This document shows positions 23,304 to 36,120 of a DNA stretch of 64,000 bases, piece after piece. Made by a program: the position numbers and the translations under genes. Numbering within the stretch: the first letter of the stretch is position 1; the number at the start of each line of letters is the position of its first letter. Below the pieces are notes generated by a model that was given only the letters and a program-made list of their open reading frames with translations, did not search any database and was not told the origin of the DNA. Origin of the DNA: Gossypium raimondii. Lineage: Eukaryota; Streptophyta; Magnoliopsida; Malvales; Malvaceae. The stretch is taken from contig NC_068575.1 in the NCBI RefSeq assembly GCF_025698545.1, positions 53,143,980-53,207,979 of the forward strand. The letters run 5' to 3'.

Positions 23304-24539
23304 TATAGAAAAGAATCGCTGAAAAAACAACCAGAACGTAGAATAAGAGGGCCCGGTGCTACCGTGTGCCACCGTCCCAACCCTCTCACTCCCTTCACTT
23401 TTTGGCCCTCTCTTTTCACAATTAGAGAAGCTGATGGGGGTAACCCAAGAGAGAGATAAGAGGCAAAGACTTGAAATAGAGAGAAAGATGGAGGGCAAGA
23501 TGAATAGATATTTTCTTTTAATTTCCCTTAGCCTCGCGTTTTCTTCTATCGTAGATATCCACGATCAAACTTAATAAAAATAAACTTTAGGAAAAAAATA
23601 TTAATAGCATATATGATGAAAAGATAAAGGATTTTTCCAAACAAAATTAATTATCGAAATAATATGATTTGTTTTTAATTACCCAAATATTGTGGAAATT
23701 CAAATTAACATAGCGACTAATATCCATTCTGTTAAAATCAAATATGATTGTATCGTAAATCTCTTATTGAAAAAAACATATGACGATTCTTTTTCTTTTA
23801 CCTTGCATTTTCAAGTGATTTGGCCTCTTAACCTTTCATTGTTTTAAATATATTTTTATTGATGAATTATAATTAAAACTTTAAAAGTACATAATTTTTT
23901 ATTTTTAACTTCAAAAAACAATTAATTAAAAATAAATTAACTTAAAGAAACAATTTGAACTTACGATATCATCCTGCCTAGTTGTAACCTCGAATAATTC
24001 TCATAATTCTTTTTCATGTTATTAAAAAAATGGATAAAAGATATAATATAAACCGGGTGTCTTCAACAAGAATGACGATTGTATCCCGAACCCTCCACGT
24101 ACATTTGGTACACTTGGATAGTCATACACGTCACTCATCCCCTTTTTACTATTAATCAGTTAAATTATATTTAAATTAATTAATAAAATATAAGAGGAGA
24201 TGACATGGCTTGGTTTAAATTCCGACGTTTTTATGTTGTTGGATGTTTATCCCCTCCCTTTGAGACGCATGTATGGTAATGTAATTCTGATTTTGATATT
24301 GAAAATTAGCTTAAAAAGAAGGTTAGACAATTGGATGAAATATATCATTTTATAAACGGAAATTCCTTTTTTTCTTTTTATTTTGTTCTTTTCTGATTGG
24401 GAGACGGGAAAGTGCAATTCACATTCTGATTTTTTTTTTTTTTTTTATAATTTTCTTTTTCGGCTACAAATTGACTTTCTTTGTTATACACAGTACACCA
24501 TTCACGGTATATTGGTTGCCTTATTACAAGTCTATCCAG
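23304..24539. other. Gap: GATL upstream region, then AT-rich spacer
   Basis: 23330-23520 is mixed sequence upstream of the GATL gene. 23560-24520 is AT-rich with no readable gene. Confidence 0.5.
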
Positions 24540-24800
24540 CTAGACCATGATTTCATTATACAAAATTTTAGGGGTTTTTTGCAATGAAAGCAAACAAACA
24601 ACATTTAAACTACTGTCATCATGCACAACATTTAAAATCTCATCAGGTGGAACTGAAAAAAAAAAAAAAAAAAAACTAAACCCAACATTCCCATTGAAAG
24701 ACATTGCTGCCATTGCGTCTGCAGTTCTATTCACCTCTCTAAACGTATGGACCACCCTGACCTCCAAATCCCGGCTCAACGACCGAACAACCGCGTTATT
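24540..24800 (-). pseudogene. LINE-type RNase H C-terminal fragment
   Basis: Minus-strand translation gives LEVRVVHTFREVNRTADAMAAMSFNGNVGF, then a poly-Phe run from an A/T tract, then PPDEI. The VxHxxREVNRxADxxA pattern is the last block of the RNase H domain found at the end of plant LINE polyproteins and of LINE-derived 'RVT_3' genes. Only this tail is present. The poly-A/T tract at 24655-24677 interrupts the fragment and is probably a later expansion. Confidence 0.65.
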
Positions 24801-27800
24801 CTTAAATATCCACTTTCGGTTTTGTTATGTCTCTAATCTAACTTTTTCATTAAAAAAGTAAATCTAATCTAACTTCATTTTAATCTATTTGATCACTCAT
24901 AAAATCAAGCTTAAAGCCTTATTAGTTAATACGTGTATACATTATTACATTAAAAAGTTTAAAAAATATATATTTAAAGTTACAAATATTAAATAGTTAA
25001 TTATCTTTAATTAACTAATTAATTAAAAAAACAAACCAACTAAAATAAAATATTTAAAGAAAAATTCACACATTTACATACATTGAACCTTTAATCAAAT
25101 AATACAGAGATGGTAGTGGAGATATTCAATTCACCTCATTTGATACAAGATTAAGAGCCCTTTAAAAGGGTGACTGAAGATGGTAATAGCTCAACGTGTA
25201 TCAAAATTGGAGTGAGAAAATAGGAGAAAAAAAATACTCACTTATATTATTGATTTTCGAATCATTACAAAATAACTCATTTACATCAAGAAAGTCCCAA
25301 CAACTAGCTAAGGTTAGTGAGAGGAGGAAAGTTAACACAATGACACCTATCACTGTCCCTTAAAGAGCTTAATAACTTTTTTTAGTTACGGTCCAAAAAA
25401 GACATTAAAATGTTTGAAATAGGGACACATTTCTTACCTGACACTCCAAGGTCATCCCGTAGCATTCTCCAAATTAAACACACTTGCCTTACACATGAGC
25501 TGATCGTTGTCCCAACTCATTGCATGGAATCACCATTTCTTTCGATCTCGTTCGGTCATGACTTAACGCCATGTTACTCACTCATTGCTTTTACATGACG
25601 TTTGTCCTTTACGATCCACCCTCGAACACTTCTCATCTCAAAGCTCAGGTTCCATCTACAGTATCAAATGGGATGTCATGACGTCATTGTAGAACATAAT
25701 ATCAAACCATAATTATTGCCATGACACTTGCACCATCCTTAATCTTCTAATTTATCCCCAAATATTTTTATTCACAATGTCGTAACATTAACTATTCTTT
25801 GTCCTTCTGTCACACATTTAACAGGTGAGATATAAATTAAAAACAAAATTACACGACAACCAAAGTGGCTAAAAAGGCTAAGCTTTAATAGTAAAATCTA
25901 GTGAGTTTTGTCTTCTCCCGTCAGAAAAAACGCAAGAGAGGCCTGCCCCTCTGCCACAGTACCACTACCACCAATAGGTTGTGGCCACGTGGGTTGACAA
26001 GGAAAAACCAGGTGTACCCAATATGTCGGCGTTGAGGGTACAACGGTGTACCGGGAAATATGCTGCCCACTACAGCTGTGACTGTGGTGGCATCCCAACC
26101 AACGTAATTGAGCATGATTTTACAATGCTTTGTAAAGCGTGTTCCTCGGTCCGTACAATTTCAGTCTTTTAAAGAGTCTTTACATTCTCCAGCTTGGACT
26201 CCACATTTTAAACTTCACTGGAGAAAGATAATTATTAATGGAGATGCAGGTTTCCGACATATGGATATGGTTCGCTGGCTTTATGATATAGTTGAATTGT
26301 GGGTGCAGATTCAATTAATTTTTGATCAAATCAAAGTTAAAAATAGACGTGCAATATTAATGCGACATTTTCACCATCTTTGCATTATTGAACCAATTGG
26401 GGTAACCCATTTGATAATGTATACATTTAATGGAAAATAATAATTCCCGGTATGGTTTACCTTTTGGATAAGCCATCCTAATTTGGTTGTTAGTGGATTT
26501 TGATTTGGTTTTCTTTAAGCGGATGTTTTAATGTCTGTCGGTTTTTATTTTTATTTTTGTATAAATTACAAATCAATTGAAAAATTAGGTTCTCTCTAAT
26601 ATTTTAATTATTAGATAGGACAATATGGTTAAAGGTGCTCATAAGTCAGATCGGGTTCAACTAAATTCTTAAGTTCGAGCTCAACCCGACTCGAAAAATG
26701 GACCTAAAATTTTACCGGATGAAAATGTTAAAATCCAAACCCGACCCACTTTATGCCAAAAACAGTTACAAATCATTTATCAACTAAAATAAATAATTGA
26801 TTTTAAGTGATGTACAAATTACAAATTATTTGGGTTTTAATATATAAAAGAGTCGACTTTATTAAATTTGTATACAAACATGATTACAATTTCCAAACAT
26901 TTTACTCAATTATTATTAAACAAATTATTAAATCAATGGAATACAAAGATTTAAGTGATGATATAAAATTACAAATTATTTTAATTTTAAACTGATAAAT
27001 TGTGCATTCTTTGCACGATATTTTAAATACAAATTAGAATGTAGTGTTACAAATAATTTGTAATGTATAGTATATTTAAGCATTAATCTGATTAACCAAA
27101 CAGTTTATAATTATTTTTTAACCATTAACCCCTGCATCAATTTAAAATTATTTTAATCTATAGTGTTTTTCACACATCTCTTAATATTATATATGTTTAA
27201 TTTTATCACCAAAATATTCTATCACATCTCTTAGATCTAGTGCTACCAGTTTTAATTGGGCTGCCTGATCATCTGGCCACCAAGACCCAGACTTCGCTAG
27301 GCCGGTTTTCGTTTATGTGTCAAACAAGGCCCACTTACTTACTATTAAGTACCGAAAGTGATGGGCACATAATTTACTAATTTATTATTTATTCCTTACA
27401 CTATTTTTATTTTTGTGAATTCCGTTTCATATTCTAATAAAATGAAACTTTTGAAAATTACAAATCATTTTTCAATGCTAAATACATAAAATTTAAAGTT
27501 TTAGAAAAATGGATTTTGATATGGATAAATAAGCTTATAACCTAAGTAAGGGCAGCTTGGCGTGGTCTGTTTCTAGCTTGCTCGTTCCAAGCCAAGAGTT
27601 AGTTGAACATTTTTATTTTCTTTAAAATATGAAAAATATTGATTCAAAAAATTCCAACATGATAGACACAATATTTCAGGCTAGGTGTAAACTAAGGTAA
27701 ATTCTAAAACTATGTTACTAGATTTGAGTTTGGAAGTACGATTAACACCCCATCCACACTAAATTTTAACTCTCAAAACTTGCAGTGTTAATTATGGTAC

Positions 27801-28699
27801 AAGTTTGAAGGACAATGACACTTCAACAATTTTCCTTTTTTTTTTTGCCTTTATGCACATGCTTACATGTCGTAGCACATCTTTAAAGAAAACCATGATT
27901 AGAAAAATGAAAAATTAAAATTTAGAATCGAAATTAGGCTTAAAAGAAAGGAAAAAAAAAGAAGAATTTCGTCATAAGTTTAGATTTAGACGGAGCTCCA
28001 AAGTGGTAGGATTGGCAGCCTCCAATTCCATCAAAGTTTTAATCTTATAGGTACAGTAATTAATTAATTAAATCTAAGATAAACTTGGGCCAAATACCTT
28101 TCCATAAGTTCATGAACAAGCTAAAGAAACAGAAGGCATTAACTTGAAGGTTGGTTATAGTAATTATTATTGTATTGTTGGTAGATGACAAATTATTTTC
28201 CTTCATCATATATTGGGTCCATTATTACATAATTAACCCATTCACCATAGCAAGGTAGTTTTGAAACTAAGGAACACGCGATGCTGACGATGAAATTTGT
28301 ACTTCCTTAAAATTTTCACTTCTTTTAATTTTATATATAAATTATTGATTCGCTACCTGCCGCTTTCATTGCAATTTTCAGTTTTTTAAATTATATATAT
28401 AAATTATCATGTATTCTAGATTTGTTGTCCAAATTATATAACATTCACTTCCATTGGTTAAACAATAATCTAATATTAATGTATGATGGGCCTTGAAAGA
28501 CTAAACTTAGAGCCTCAATATGAACTTTAAAGATAAATTCCATAATTAATTGATTTGGCTCATACCCATACATATTAGGTTAGTGATTTTATTGTATTTT
28601 GATTTGTATGGAATTATCTTCCTTTGGTAAGTTGCCGGCACTGCCAAGATAAAAAAAAAAGGAGTTTGATGCTGAGACTGAAAGCACGGAGTAAAATAA
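24801..28699. other. Gap: 3.9 kb AT-rich, no confident gene
   Basis: 25898-26172 is a less AT-rich island with overlapping frames on both strands and no recognisable product. 26108-26440 is a 110-codon frame with no family match. 26632-26757 contains AAGGTGCTCATAAG and several CCCGAC words, perhaps one end of a strongly diverged hAT-type MITE. 27000-28650 shows nothing beyond A/T-rich sequence. Confidence 0.4.
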
Positions 28700-29770
28700 T
28701 ACAAATTATCTTTTACCAGATCGATATAAGTTATTCCCGAATCGATACATTCACTATCGGTTTGATATATTCATTGTTGGTATTGATTCATTGCTAACAG
28801 AAATGAATTCTCGCTTTAATGATGAGGTAGTAGAGTTACTTGTTTTTAACTTCGCTTTGGATCCACACGATGTTGGAAAATATGGACATCACATATATAA
28901 TAAGGGTAATTACATGTTATTATTTACTATCATGATAGTTTAGCCAAAATTAAAAGTTATCTAATTTGGTTAAGGTCAATGACTTTAACTATTAAATAAA
29001 GTATGAGTCAAATATGTGTAGATACTCTAGTAATTGAGTTCTAATTATTTTTTAACTAATGATGGGCTAATTAGGAATTAGGGCTAATGTGTCAAAGTTA
29101 TTTTTTAATTATTTTCTAATATCCCATCCTTAGGAAAGAGAGAGCAAATATTATCTGAATTTCTTGTGTGCTAATTTGGAAGATCAAATCCTCAAGATTC
29201 GGAAAAACTTCAAGGAATTCATGGATTCAGGTACGCTTCCGCATCTAGTTTTATTCTTGTTTTGTTCTTGATGATTTGACATGACAGATCCTGATTTATA
29301 ATTTCTTAAGTTTTATATCATATCTTAATTTATGATCCTAACACACGATAATTACAAAGCTTTTCGGGTGTAAAGTATCTGCAAGCTTATGAATGATTTT
29401 TATCCAGACCATTTTCCGGAGTAAGAAAAGCTACACATGAAGATTCAATTGGAGCATTTTCAACTTGATGCTCATCAAAGCACAGAGTTGCAGAAAGCTT
29501 CTATACTTGCTGAGTTGTGTCAAGTGCTAGCACTAATAAGTCAAGTATTTATCCTCTTCTCGTATCTACTGCATCAACCGAATGAGCATTTTCAGCCATG
29601 AAAATTGTGAAGACAAGGGTTTGCAACAGAATGTAGGATGATTTTCTTTTAGATTACTTGATGGCATAAATTGAAAAAGAAATAGCTCGAGAAATTTCAA
29701 TAGATTCTATCATTGATGAGTTCGATCTTATGAAAAAGTGGATATGCAATTTAGGATGCTTAGTATTGAG
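28700..29770 (+). pseudogene. hAT-type transposase remnant
   Basis: Two blocks in broken plus-strand frames match the plant hAT/ZMYM-like transposase family. About 28720-28875 reads LLTEMNSRFNDEVVELLVF. About 29400-29750 reads PDHFPE, then QLEHFQLDAH, and finally the dimerisation region with AFSAMKIVKTR and DDFLLDYLMA, IEKEIAREISIDSIIDEF. The intervening 28880-29370 does not continue the protein and may be an intron or insertion. Several in-frame stops show that it is dead. Termini and target duplication were not found. Confidence 0.75.
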
Positions 29771-30065
29771 AAATAGAAGTACGACCAAGTTTTTAAAATT
29801 TTAAATTTGGAATTATAATGATATTTATGAAATTCTTAGTATAGTATTAGTTATTCTTTTTTGTATATTGAAAAGAAGTATTTAATTTTATATAATGTGA
29901 ATTTTTCTTTTAGTATTTTTACAGTAAAATTGTTCATACTTTTTAAAAAATATTAAATTAATTAGTTTGATAAACAAATATTTAAGAAGAATTGACACTT
30001 TTTTGCATTAAAAAAAATCGTTCAAAATTAGAAGTTCACTGAAATAAAATCCAAGATCCGTGTTT

Positions 30066-30797
30066 ACCTATATGCCACTACATTAGTTAGAATACCAAGA
30101 GGTCAAGGCAGACAAGACGATCACTGTAATACATTCCACTTTTTCATTAGTTAGAGAATTTCCCACAAAGAATGAATCGTTACAACTCGCCTCATTACGA
30201 CGTTAAAAATGAGTTTTCTATGGAAAAAAACAGTGCATTACCATTACGAAACTATTTACAACGCAGTTTATATTTATTATCATCAGCCTCCATCTTACTC
30301 AGGAACATCATAAATACATGATGAATCATGTGAAACTAGGGTGCTCAGCTGCTGTCAGTACCGTACCCTAAACCGATCATAGCAATAACTCTTTGAGGAT
30401 CAATAGGACTATATCATGATGAAGCATAAAATAACCAGCACTGTCGCACACAGTACCATCCCTCCCTTCTTCCGTGTTGGTTCAGCCTGCAATTCCAATA
30501 CAAGTCATACACAACTCTCAAGTTTTGTTAAAATTGCAACAACTGAGGGACCGCATAACAACTAATGCACACGTTGAATGCACAAATGAGAAGAGGTGAT
30601 CTTTGGTATCCAGGGTTTTGGGGAGGGGAATTTAGGGGATGAGTGTTGGCCTATGTGTACGTGCAAGCATGGGTCAGAAATATATAACACCTTCTGGAGC
30701 TGTTTGAAGCCCTCCTCGACTGATGTAGCAACATTTTGGATATTGTAGTCTATTCGATCAACAATTGTGCCCTGATTGGAGATTTTACATACATAAT
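30066..30797 (-). pseudogene. Partial SYP4-type SNARE copy (exons 7-8 plus 3' UTR)
   Basis: The minus strand repeats the 3' end of the SNARE gene (equivalent to about 9832-10595): the end of intron 6, exon 7 in full (30772-30692), intron 7, exon 8 and some 300 bp of 3' UTR. Intron 7 is retained, so this is a DNA copy and not a processed one. It is nearly identical over long runs, with small deletions in the intron and UTR. Exon 8 has a 2-bp insertion in the membrane-anchor coding part (ATCATGATATAGTCC against ATCATGATAGTCC), which also creates an in-frame stop region. There is no promoter or upstream exon. It lies 20 kb from the parent in inverted orientation. Confidence 0.92.
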
Positions 30798-32133
30798 TTA
30801 GGGTTTATGGTTATTAACAAAGAATATCGTTTCGTACCCTAAAAAAATTGTTTTGCCATTCATATTAAAAAAATGAAAAATAATTAATGTTTAATTATAC
30901 TTTAATAAATTTATCCTTATTTATAAATCTTTTAATAATGGTTTATTATGATTAATTGATGATGCATTAAATATTAATCATTTTGACCACATTTGCAAAA
31001 GAAATTCTATCTACCGAGACACAAAAACCTAGGAGAACACATTTTAAGTTTTGATGTTATGTGTAATAATATATATTTCAATCAATTCTCATATTTTAAA
31101 TGCTATGAATGCGACGGTAACCTTTTGAATCTTGATGTTCTAAAAAGATGGATCCAGTATGAAAACTCAAAAAATTATTGATAGGTAAGTTATAAGTTTA
31201 ACGAATGAGACCTGAGTTTTGGGGACCCTCCATTTTGTTACGCATTTATGTGGGGCGGGCGGATGGATTTCATCATCTTTTTACAGTAGCAGCCAGCGGC
31301 GACCACATCACCCATGACGCCATATTATTCGGAACTTGAATCACAAATATGATTTGTTTAAGGTGAAGATTAACTTATGATTTTTATCTACATATTCTAA
31401 TAAAGTTAGATGGACTTCTTTTATATAATTCTCCATGCCTTAAGTGTAGAAACCCATGGTAACCGGATCTTTAGAGAAAGCTTCTTATGCTATAATATTT
31501 GGTGCAAGTGCAACCAAAGATTGTGAAATCAGAAATGATATGTTTCATAAAACCTAAAACTAAAGGAATTATGATCATCAACGGCAAGGCCTCACCAACC
31601 TTGAATATTGGGGGTTGAGTCAAACGAGACATTAAAAAGTTTCCCTACCTTCTCTATAAAACATCATTTATTTGGTCTTCATCTTCCCATTCTGTGAATC
31701 CTCATTAAGGTGATATGAAAGAATGTTGATTTGATAGCCACTTCCATACATCATATTCAAACAATTTCTTGTGTGGAAGAAAATGCAGCCTAACTTGATA
31801 TTATAATATTTTGGCCATCTAATATGCATTTATTATGTTTAAATCAGAAAATGTTAACATCTACTAATTAAAACCTCTTTTGGTCCCACATAAACCATTT
31901 AGGCGGTTTTAAAAGCTTATTGCTAAACTGAACAAGTTTACATGCCTTAATAACAACATTTTTGGAGAGATTAAAAAAAAAAAAAAGGAAGAATTTTCAT
32001 ATTTTATCTGCTTTTCTTTAGGAACTGTGCTTTCTGTAATTTTCATGAACTAATAACTGCTATTTTCACCACAGTTTTGTGGCAAAAAATAATCTGACAT
32101 ACTTGAAAATAAACCCTTTACTTAATCTGATTT
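30798..32133. other. Gap: no confident gene; 3' UTR of next gene at right end
   Basis: A 62-codon frame at 30993-31181 has no family resemblance. An A run lies at 31973-31987. The last 100-200 bases are probably the 3' untranslated part of the minus-strand gene that follows. Confidence 0.45.
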
Positions 32134-32562
32134 TCAGCGTTGACAGATGATGGCAGAGCAAAGCTTCCCTGGTTCCCGAGGCACCAACTGACCTTGAGCC
32201 ATCACCAACGATTTGTAGATCTCAACGATCACCTTCTCGTCATACTCTTTAACTGGACGCTTCCCAAAGGCAGCGATTCCTTGATCCGTTATGCTACCTC
32301 CATACCCACTGCTAACCATCCTGGAGTTGGCTAACCCCAGCATCATTTTCACGTATGCATCACGTAGCCAAACCAACCACTTCTTCGGCGACCTTATTCT
32401 CAGCTTTGCCTTGATCCTGATCTTCCAGAACCTCTTCCGCCGTGAGGACCCCAGCTCCACCCGACTCCGCCGTGCTCCACTCGTACCATTTAGCTTCACG
32501 TAGCCTCTCCTCCTCCAGTACCCTGTCAAGTTCTTGTACATGGTCGCTGAAATACCTTCCAT
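32134..32562 (-). CDS. Small conserved plant protein of unknown function
   Basis: An intronless frame of 142 residues from ATG at 32562. It is basic, with no signal peptide and no membrane segment. Segments such as YWRRRGYVKLNG, RRKRFWKIRIKAKLRIRSPKK, WLRDAYVKMMLGLANSR and EYDEKVIVEIYKSLVMAQGQL strike me as a recurring small plant family without assigned function. That impression comes from memory and not a search. The upstream context suits a gene: a TATATATAT run at about 32670-32678 on the same strand, roughly 110 bp before the ATG, and a pyrimidine-rich leader. The sequence gives no reaction or partner. Confidence 0.8.
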   Translation of the reverse strand: MEGISATMYKNLTGYWRRRGYVKLNGTSGARRSRVELGSSRRKRFWKIRIKAKLRIRSPKKWLVWLRDAYVKMMLGLANSRMVSSGYGGSITDQGIAAFGKRPVKEYDEKVIVEIYKSLVMAQGQLVPREPGKLCSAIICQR

Positions 32563-32667
32563 CACTATTTCAGTATTCCTACTTCAAGGTGGTCTTATTT
32601 TTTTTCCAAGAGAAAAGAGGTGGGTGGAAGGTTGAAGAGAGTGATAAATTTGGTATAAGCTTGATAA

Positions 32668-32680
32668 GATATATATATTA
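32668..32680 (-). promoter_or_regulatory. Putative TATA box for the 142-residue protein gene
   Basis: On the minus strand an AT-only run reading TAATATATATATC lies about 110 bp before the start codon, upstream of a CT-rich leader. Confidence 0.4.
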
Positions 32681-34902
32681 AAACCATATTATATACGGTG
32701 AAAACTATATAGTAAATTCTGGTAAAATAAGAAAAGAAATGAATGATGTAATAATAGTTGTAGTATGAGGAAGCTATGTATAGATATCTATACAGATGGG
32801 AGAGAGGGTTGGCATCATAAATATGTAGCGGCATTTCTCACGGGTGTCGCTGTCCATATTCAATGTGCGTGGTACATTCCACGTTTCCACCTCCACACAT
32901 ATTTTAGTCGTCTGATCCCTTTGTTTTTTAATCAAAGATATCCATCCATGGCATTCCTCTCCTTTTCAACATTAGAAAGAAAAATAATTTCAATCTAATT
33001 AGAAAATAAACTAATAAGCATATAATTTTGAAATTAAATAGAACAAAATTTGCATTTAGTGATATGATCTTCTAAAATTATAATACCGTATATTTATATT
33101 TATTTTTATTTTTTATGTATTTACTTATTTCAACCATTTAAAAATAACGTCTTGAATGCATTTAAAACGTGTAATACCCTCTAATTTATATATTTAATAA
33201 ATTATGAATAATTTAAGAATGGTATAATCTATGGTATTTATATATTTGACAAATTATTGACGTCAGAAAATGGCGATTAATTTTTAAAATTACAATATAT
33301 CACTAGAATCATAATCAATAATTATAAACATTTAACTCTATAATTAAATTAGCTTTCTATATGTTTAAATTCATAATAAAATTATAATTATTTTATTATT
33401 ATTTATTAATTAATTCAAGAAACTATTTAAGTTCTCTAATTAAATATTTTATTATGAATTTGGAGCATCATAAACTTATAAATTGATTACTTGAATTTAG
33501 CAACTGATTATAAATTAATTATTTTAATTTGATAATTCATATTGATTAGTTGAACTTATTAGATTTATAAGAATGTAAAATAAAAGATACATAAGAATAA
33601 TAATACATGCACTTGTTATCGTCTTTTAATTTGGTTGATTTGATTTCCACCTCTTTTCATTTTTAACATAATTCTCACCTTTTTTTATTTAATGAAAATT
33701 CACGATATGAATATTCTATGGTAAGCTTATAGCGATTTCCTCTATATAACAAAATCTAAACAACCAAACAAAGCAAAAGTGTTATAAGGAGGATGAATTG
33801 ATAGTAAAATAAGAAAATTGAGGATGGGATTGAAAGTGGAGATTAATAGTAAGGTGTAAGGAATGTGAAACAACAAAGGTTGGATAATCATTTACAATGT
33901 GACCTTCAACGTTTTATTTGTAATTATCACGAATATTGGAATATTTTCTCCTGGACTGCATTTGAAGAGAGGGGGGTGGGTTTGTGTGAATCACATGTTG
34001 TTCATATAGACTTTTTGTGGAATAACCATATATCTTTATCTTCCTATTAATTGAAACACAATACAACTTCCCTTTTTCTCAAATAAAGCTAACTCGAATC
34101 TTTTATGAACTTATCTTATCATCTCCATTCTATATGTCCTTTTATAGAATAATAGTTTATAAAAAAGAGAGTTAAATTGTTGCTTTATTTTATAATTTAT
34201 AACAATAATAATAAAGTATTAAATACACATAATAAGATTAGTTTTATTGCTAAGTAAAATAAAAATAATAAAAAATAGTTAAGACATTATTTTAATAAAA
34301 TGATTAATTTTATACAAGAAAAGAAGAGGAGGCATTGATTGGGAGGCAGACGGCAAAAAAATTGTAAAAGTGTGGACATAAGATTTATATTACACGTGAA
34401 GCAATAGAAGAACAAGCAAAAAGAGGTAGAAGATTTGTGTTCATAAAGAAAGCAACGGAATGCATAACATATTGAATTAAAAAGAGGTCAACTCATTTCT
34501 CCTACGGTACAGCCAGATGTTGTGGCCCAAAGAGGATCAATAAGCACCCCTTTCAACTCTAACACTATTTGGTTATGCTTGGAGCATGACATGAGTAACT
34601 GTATTGTTGTTTCTAGGGTAAATTCAGGGTTGCCAAATTAGGGAGATCGATGGTAACAATGCCCCGAGGTCAAGCACTAAAAAGCAGCAGCAATCTTTGC
34701 TTTCGAAATTCAAATTGCATTGCAAAAATCATCAAAACTAGTAAGTTGATATATGGAAGTACAGAAGTTGACATCTTCAAGAACAAGAAGCCAATAAAAA
34801 TTTCCATCATAATAAACAACTATATCTACATGCATACAACCAAAAAAGAAACCCCACCATCTTCACCTGTCAACTAACATTGACTTCCATGTCTTGTTTT
34901 GG
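32681..34902. other. Gap: 2.2 kb AT-rich, no gene seen
   Basis: Mostly A/T-rich spacer. Short frames (for example 33865-34050 and 34650-34877) have no family match. 34640-34902 is probably the histone H1 3' UTR. Confidence 0.5.
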
Positions 34903-35516
34903 CTACTTGGAGGTCTTCCTCTTCAACCCCTCAGGGGTCTTAACCTGACTCAAGCGCTTCAGTTTTGAACCCGAAACCGCCTTCTTCACATCCTTTTTTG
35001 CTTTCTTGAGAGCCTCTGGGGTCTTAACTTGACTCAGCCTCTTGGTCTTCACGCTTTTCTCCGATACTTTCTTTGCAGCCTTTTCTTTGGGGTTTGAGGA
35101 CTTGTTTTTTGCACTGCCTTTCCTTTCCTGGGTCTCTTTGACGGCCAGCTTCAGTTTTTCAGTCGAAGAAATCTTGTAGGAGTTCTTGAGTTTAACAAGC
35201 TTCTCCGATTTCACCAACTTCTTCAACTGAACCGATAGCAGCTTCTTGAAATTGGGAGGCAGCATTTTGCCGTACTTCTCCTCCATGAACTTGGCTATCG
35301 CTGGCTGGCTTGACCCTGTCCGTTCCTTCAGCGTCGATATTGCTTCACAAATCATCTGCAATTACAAAACCCAAACTCGAGACCAAAAAAAAAAAACAAA
35401 AACAAGCTGAAACGTTGATGAGCATAAAGAAGAGGAAAACAGGGGACCTCAAGGTAAGGAGGATGGGAAGCCTTATCCTTATTTGTAGAAGCAACTGCTG
35501 GCTTTGCTTTTGCCAT
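34903..35516 (-). CDS. Histone H1 (linker histone)
   Basis: Two exons on the minus strand (35516-35448 and 35355-34903) make 173 residues. Exon 1 gives MAKAKPAVASTNKDKASHPP and runs into the globular H15 domain at about 18-95 (PPYLEMICEAISTLKERTGSSQ ending near LKNSYKIS). The phase-0 intron splits the start of the domain. The lysine-rich tail contains a direct repeat of KRLSQVKTPEALKK / KRLSQVKTPEGLKR, each with a KTPE motif that could be a kinase site. Linker histones bind nucleosomal entry and exit DNA and compact chromatin. It is on the short side for plant H1. The first ATG is chosen because the exon 1 sequence is needed for the complete domain. Confidence 0.93.
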
Positions 35517-35678
35517 TGTTATTGAGCGGTCTTGTTTCAGAGTTTTGGAGAAGAAAAAGGCCGCAGTAGCTATAGTAATGGGAAATTAATAGATAGATTT
35601 CAATTTCAAAATTGGGATTAGGCGGGAATGTTTCATTGCGGAGTGTGGAGCCAAGCCATTAGATTACATGGTTACAAC

Positions 35679-36120
35679 TAGAGGTGCTCATGGGCCGGGT
35701 TCGGGCCGGGCCATAGAATTTTTTGGCCCGGATTCTAGGCCCGGCCCAAAATATGGGCTTAAAATTTTGCCCAGGCCCGGCCCGATAAAAAATCATAAGC
35801 TCGGGCCCGGCCCGACCCATTTTTTTAATAAATACCAAAAAATTATTTTAAAAATTAAAAAAAGTATTTTAAAAATATTTTAAAATTAAAAAAAAGTATT
35901 TTAAAAATATTTTAAAATTTAAAAAATAAATATATTTATTATATCGGGCCGGGCCGGGCCCGGGCCAATAAAGTTGTGCTCGAGGCCCAGCCCATTTTCT
36001 AAACGGGCCTCGTTTTTTTGCTTAAGCCCATATTTCGAGCCTATATTTTTACCCAAACCCTCCCATATTTCGGACGAGTCGTCGGGCTGGGCCGGGCCGC
36101 CCGGCCCATGAGCACATCTA
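35679..36120. mobile_element. hAT-type MITE, copy 2 (GGCCCGG-rich)
   Basis: Same family as 7156-7613, in the opposite orientation. A 442-bp element has ends TAGAGGTGCTCATGGGCC and GGCCCATGAGCACATCTA. The 8-bp target duplication is GTTACAAC (35671-35678) against ATTACAAC (36121-36128), one mismatch. GC-rich arms flank an AT-rich middle. It sits about 160 bp upstream of the histone H1 start codon, so it lies in that gene's promoter region. Confidence 0.88.

Noticed and set aside
32563-32565. Start one codon earlier for the 142-residue protein
   Set aside because: That codon is GTG; the ATG at 32562 follows directly.
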